Shown one piece after another: positions 5,925 through 8,373 of a stretch of DNA of 8,373 bases (positions within the stretch are counted from its first letter, which is position 1; each line of letters begins with the position of its first letter). The DNA comes from Clostridiaceae bacterium (lineage in GTDB: Bacteria; Bacillota; Clostridia; Saccharofermentanales; UBA5734): contig JAAYBY010000011.1 of assembly GCA_012729935.1 (NCBI GenBank), positions 1-8,373 on the forward strand. Direction: 5' to 3'. Both the position numbers and the translations under genes were made by a program. The notes beneath the pieces were generated by a model, which saw nothing but the letters and a program-made list of their open reading frames with translations, was not told where the DNA came from and searched no databases.

Positions 5925-7313
5925 TTATTGTGTCGGGTTTTCGCAGGCGCCGACAAAGAGCAGGTTGCCGTTTTGTCCTATGACCGCAAATATGAAAGGC
6001 CGATCCAGGATCATTTCTGCCCGACCTTGCGGTTGGGCGGCGCCGGCATAATCGATTTTAGTATAGGCTGATGCCTCCACGCCATTTTCATCGATTGCAA
6101 TGTGCGTTTCCTGCCTGATACGGGAGATAAAAGCGATGTGGTCTGTGATCCCTGAAAAATCAGCGTCCTGCTGAAAAGCTTTCTCGACACCAAGGCTGAC
6201 CAGCGTATCCTTCAGATCAAAGACCGAGCTGAAACTGAATTTTGGGATTTTCCAAATGACTTCACCGTTATATCCATCGCCGCCCTCAATCGCCAGACGT
6301 GTCAAGTCAGGTGAAGCCAGCAGATCATACGGAGATACACCTTGATCAGGCAGGACAAAGACCATCTGGGCTGCGTTTTTTAAGGTCAAGCCGGCACGTG
6401 TGAAGTTCGGACCTCTGCTGAAGCCTGCTGAGCTGAACGTCTGATTCATAAAATCTGTTTTCACTTCGCTACCGTCAACCAGATGGAAAACAGCCTCGGA
6501 CGTATCTTTTTTGGCGAACCGGTCAACCCATTGATCGTAAAAATAAATGGTGTTGATGATCGCGAGAATTTGTTCCGGGTCAGTCTCAATTTCTGGATTA
6601 AGTGTTCCCTGAGTTTGTTCGGCTATCCAGGCTGCGATTTGCTTACCGGTTTCAGCCTGGGCAAAGTCCACCGGATGCGAGCTCGCATAAAAATGCTCCG
6701 CTGCCTGTTTGACAAAAGCGTCTTTGAAGCTAACGGGCTGCCCCCGATAATCATGATCCAGCCAGATGGAATTAGCTATTTTCAGCTTGCCTATATTGTT
6801 TTCGTGATAAAGTAAACGATACAGGTTGCCGCATTGCTGCATCAATGTTTCGTTATCCGGTACACCGAGTACATCAAGCAATTCGGCAGCGGTGTCCTCT
6901 CTTGCACCGGAAGCCGCCAGTGCCAGCGCATAATACAGGGAGAGCGGAGAATAGCTTTTGTTGTGGCCATCGTCAGAGAGCAGAAGCGTTGCGGTCCTGT
7001 AAGAAAAATCATTGACGGCTGCAATAAACGCATCATCGACTGGATTCTGGTCTCTGATGGCCATCCTTGTCTCATAATCATCAAAGGCATAGACTTCCGG
7101 ATACACCACATCGAGCAAGGGACCGATTTTTGAGTCTTCTTTTGTCAGGCCGGGAACCAGCAGGATGCCTGCGACGACCAGCACAACACAGGCTGCCAGG
7201 ATCGCGACTTTCTGCCACAAGGGTCTGCTCTTATTCATTCTGCTGCTTTTTGCTTCTTCAATCAAATCGTCACGGACATCGGTTATCGCATCAAATATTC
7301 TCTTTTCTTTCAT
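5925..7313 (-). CDS. Membrane-anchored serpin with anti-sigma-like N-terminus
   Basis: A 462-residue protein. Residues 1-32 are cytoplasmic, with the IFDAITDVRDDLIEEA pattern common at the start of membrane proteins paired with clostridial ECF sigma factors. About 36-54 is one membrane helix, and residues from about 95 to 460 are a complete serpin. Serpin marks include SPLSLYYALA (122-131), IAAWIAEQTQGTL (226-238), NTIYFYDQW (254-262), the hinge ENGVEASAYT (409-418) and the family signature MILDRPFIFAV (434-444). The hinge has mostly small residues, so it is probably inhibitory: a target protease would cleave the loop and be trapped. Counting from P17 = E409 puts P1-P1' at A425-A426, but about three extra residues before RPF make this uncertain. 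Its ATG overlaps the sigma stop (ATGA), and GGAAGGGA lies 7 bases upstream. It may regulate the sigma factor or simply be its target. Confidence 0.95.
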   Translation of the reverse strand: MKEKRIFDAITDVRDDLIEEAKSSRMNKSRPLWQKVAILAACVVLVVAGILLVPGLTKEDSKIGPLLDVVYPEVYAFDDYETRMAIRDQNPVDDAFIAAVNDFSYRTATLLLSDDGHNKSYSPLSLYYALALAASGAREDTAAELLDVLGVPDNETLMQQCGNLYRLLYHENNIGKLKIANSIWLDHDYRGQPVSFKDAFVKQAAEHFYASSHPVDFAQAETGKQIAAWIAEQTQGTLNPEIETDPEQILAIINTIYFYDQWVDRFAKKDTSEAVFHLVDGSEVKTDFMNQTFSSAGFSRGPNFTRAGLTLKNAAQMVFVLPDQGVSPYDLLASPDLTRLAIEGGDGYNGEVIWKIPKFSFSSVFDLKDTLVSLGVEKAFQQDADFSGITDHIAFISRIRQETHIAIDENGVEASAYTKIDYAGAAQPQGRAEMILDRPFIFAVIGQNGNLLFVGACENPTQ

Positions 7314-7867
7314 AACCTGATCCCTTCCTTTTCCATCACATTTTTCAGATCCTGTCTCAGGCGGTACAGTCGTGCCGACAGCTTGTTTGCTGCTGTTCCA
7401 GTATGAATGGCAATGGATTTAACAGAATCGCCAAACCAGTAGCGCCTCAGGAATAGAATACGGTTTTCTTTTGTCTGGCCGATCAGCCATTCACTGATAA
7501 ACGCTGTAAGCTCGTTCGCATCAATTTCCTGCTCCACAGTCTCAACGGCGGGCACACATTCACCTAATTCAGAAAGCAGTACCTCCGCACCACCATAGCG
7601 TTTCTGAGCATGCTTTTCATGCCAGCGGTTTATTGAAATATTTCTGACAATGCGTCCAAGATAAGCGGTCAGGGAAACAGGCTTTTGCGGCGGTATCGTT
7701 TGCCAGGCTCTAAAACAGGCATCACTAACACATTCTTCACTGTCCTCGTGATTGGCCAGGATATGATAGGCAATGCTGTGGAGCAATCGGCCGTACTTTG
7801 TTGTAGTTGCCCGAATGGCTGATTCATCACGTCTCCAGAAAAGCTCGATAATCTGTGTGTCCTCCAT
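7310..7867 (-). CDS. ECF-type RNA polymerase sigma factor
   Basis: A 185-residue sigma-70 family protein of the extracytoplasmic-function type, with only regions 2 and 4. Region 2 spans about 9-85 and includes DSEECVSDACFRAW (42-55) and LGRIVRNISINRW (70-82). Region 4 spans about 119-177, with the helix-turn-helix at roughly 148-168 (SVKSIA...LSARLYRLR) and the preceding RILFLRRYWFGD. The ATG at 7867 is chosen because AGGAGG (7873-7878) lies 5 bases upstream and family members begin MED-x-x-IIEL. A longer frame to 7924 lacks a ribosome binding site and runs through a palindromic control site. It directs RNA polymerase to a set of promoters in response to a signal, probably including its own. 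It is translationally coupled to the serpin gene by a 4-base overlap, so the two products probably act in one system. Confidence 0.93.
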   Translation of the reverse strand: MEDTQIIELFWRRDESAIRATTTKYGRLLHSIAYHILANHEDSEECVSDACFRAWQTIPPQKPVSLTAYLGRIVRNISINRWHEKHAQKRYGGAEVLLSELGECVPAVETVEQEIDANELTAFISEWLIGQTKENRILFLRRYWFGDSVKSIAIHTGTAANKLSARLYRLRQDLKNVMEKEGIRL

Positions 7868-7894
7868 ACATCCCTCCTCGATCGGTTGTATGCA

Positions 7895-7912
7895 CCTATC
7901 TATATAGACAGG
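7895..7912. promoter_or_regulatory. 18-bp near-palindrome upstream of the sigma gene
   Basis: On the minus strand CCTGTCTATATAGATAGG is self-complementary except for one symmetric pair. It lies 28 bases upstream of the sigma start codon, where a promoter would be expected. TGTGAC (minus strand, 7925-7920) followed 10 bases later by GTCTAT resembles ECF -35 and -10 elements (TGTAAC-like and CGTCTA-like), but the gap is shorter than the usual 15-17. It may be the autoregulated promoter or an operator. Confidence 0.4.
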
Positions 7913-8032
7913 AAATTTCGTCACATATTCGTTTTTTCAAAGATATTCCCAGCAAAAGATCCCAGGGACAGATCCGTCCTTATCGTTTCTCTGCTGAACG
8001 GAAGCCGGTTCTCTTGTATATGATAGCGCACA

Positions 8033-8063
8033 TTGGACTAAACGGCTTGCACCAAAATATAAT
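8033..8063 (+). promoter_or_regulatory. Possible promoter of the interrupted gene at 8119
   Basis: TATAAT (8058-8063) is preceded by TTGGAC (8033-8038) with a 19-base spacer, longer than ideal. The leader would be about 50 bases. Small inverted repeats in it (ATGC-GCAT near 8062-8074 and ATCATA-TATGAT near 8073-8092) are too weak to call a regulatory RNA. Confidence 0.35.
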
Positions 8064-8118
8064 GCAAAAGGCATCATACCCTATTATATGATTAAAGATG
8101 TTCCAGGAGGTTCATAGG

Positions 8119-8373
8119 ATGGAAACACTGACAAGATCTTATTATCTTACTGTTTCTGCCGACAAACGTCTGATTAGCCTGGCTATCGCCAGCCTGTAGG
8201 AAGTCAATGATGCCCTGATGAACAAGACAGTTGTTGTCATTGCCGGAACGACCAATGGCTATATCGCTGAGGAGTTGCTGAAGAAGATCGGTCAGGCAGA
8301 GGAATTTGACCGAAAGTCATTCATACGCGGAATCACAATGCCGCCTTATTACCAGAAAGATGAAACCGGCCGC
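8119..8373 (+). pseudogene. Conserved-looking alpha/beta protein gene interrupted by in-frame TAG (3' partial)
   Basis: Translation should begin at the ATG at 8119, with AGGAGG (8105-8110) 8 bases upstream. The frame reads METLTRSYYLTVSADKRLIS and continues to codon 26. A TAG follows at 8197-8199, and the same frame then stays open for 58 codons to the window edge. It includes KTVVVIAGTTNGYIAEELLK and FDRKSFIRGITMPP, which look like real protein (a strand, a glycine-rich turn and a helix). The likeliest reading is a nonsense mutation, for instance CAG to TAG; sequencing error or TAG readthrough are alternatives. TAG ends the sialidase-like and GTPase genes here, so general recoding is unlikely. 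An ATG at 8218 could restart translation but lacks a ribosome binding site. The family was not identified with confidence. The gene is divergent from the sigma-serpin operon. Confidence 0.65.

Noticed and set aside
7868..7924. Longer start for the sigma factor at 7924
   Set aside because: There is no ribosome binding site there, the extra residues do not look like a sigma factor, and the bases carry the palindrome and the AGGAGG of the downstream start.
7855..8091. Plus-strand frame across the sigma upstream region
   Set aside because: No ribosome binding site, atypical composition, and it overlaps the sigma gene start and control region.
8119..8199. A genuine 26-residue peptide gene ending at the TAG
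   Set aside because: The frame continues with protein-like sequence for 58 codons past the TAG, which better fits an interrupted longer gene, though a short peptide cannot be fully excluded.

Overview
The window looks like chromosomal DNA of an anaerobic, carbohydrate-degrading Firmicute (Clostridia-like), probably from a gut, rumen or digester community. This is inference. It rests on strong AGGAGG-type ribosome binding sites, a glycoside hydrolase family 3 enzyme with the permuted domain order known from rumen clostridia, a stand-alone DUF1858 protein, and a sigma factor followed by a membrane protein with the clostridial 'FDAITDVRDDLIEEA'-type N-terminus. Base composition is moderate and fairly even. 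No tRNA, rRNA, CRISPR array, insertion sequence or phage gene was seen.

Layout. Bases 1-1886 (+) are the 3' part of a permuted GH3 beta-glycosidase. A 75-residue DUF1858 protein follows (1984-2211, +). It meets, tail to tail, a cytoplasmic Asp-box (sialidase-fold) protein (2261-3343, -), and a possible bidirectional terminator lies between them. A 414-base gene-free region (3344-3757) carries the probable promoters of the sialidase-like gene and of a pyruvate-kinase-C-terminal-like protein (3758-4321, +), plus a near-perfect 16-bp palindrome. Next comes a convergent P-loop GTPase with a hydrophobic DUF697-like tail (4416-5630, -). Upstream of it is a roughly 290-base intergenic stretch with a likely promoter, TGTGAC-type repeats and a perfect 8-bp hairpin.

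The most notable unit is the minus-strand operon at 7867-5925. It encodes an ECF-type sigma factor whose stop codon overlaps, by ATGA, the start of a membrane-anchored serpin. The serpin has a short cytoplasmic N-terminus resembling the anti-sigma-like proteins that usually occupy this place in clostridial sigma operons. Its outer domain is an apparently complete serpin with a recognisable reactive-centre loop. A protease-trap domain joined to a possible sigma-factor regulator suggests a circuit that senses extracellular proteases. That is a hypothesis, not something the sequence proves.

Divergent from this operon, a plus-strand gene begins at 8119 behind an excellent ribosome binding site. 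It is interrupted by an in-frame TAG at codon 27, and the frame then stays open to the window edge. Most genes here look like single-gene transcription units in alternating orientation; only the sigma-serpin pair is a clear operon.
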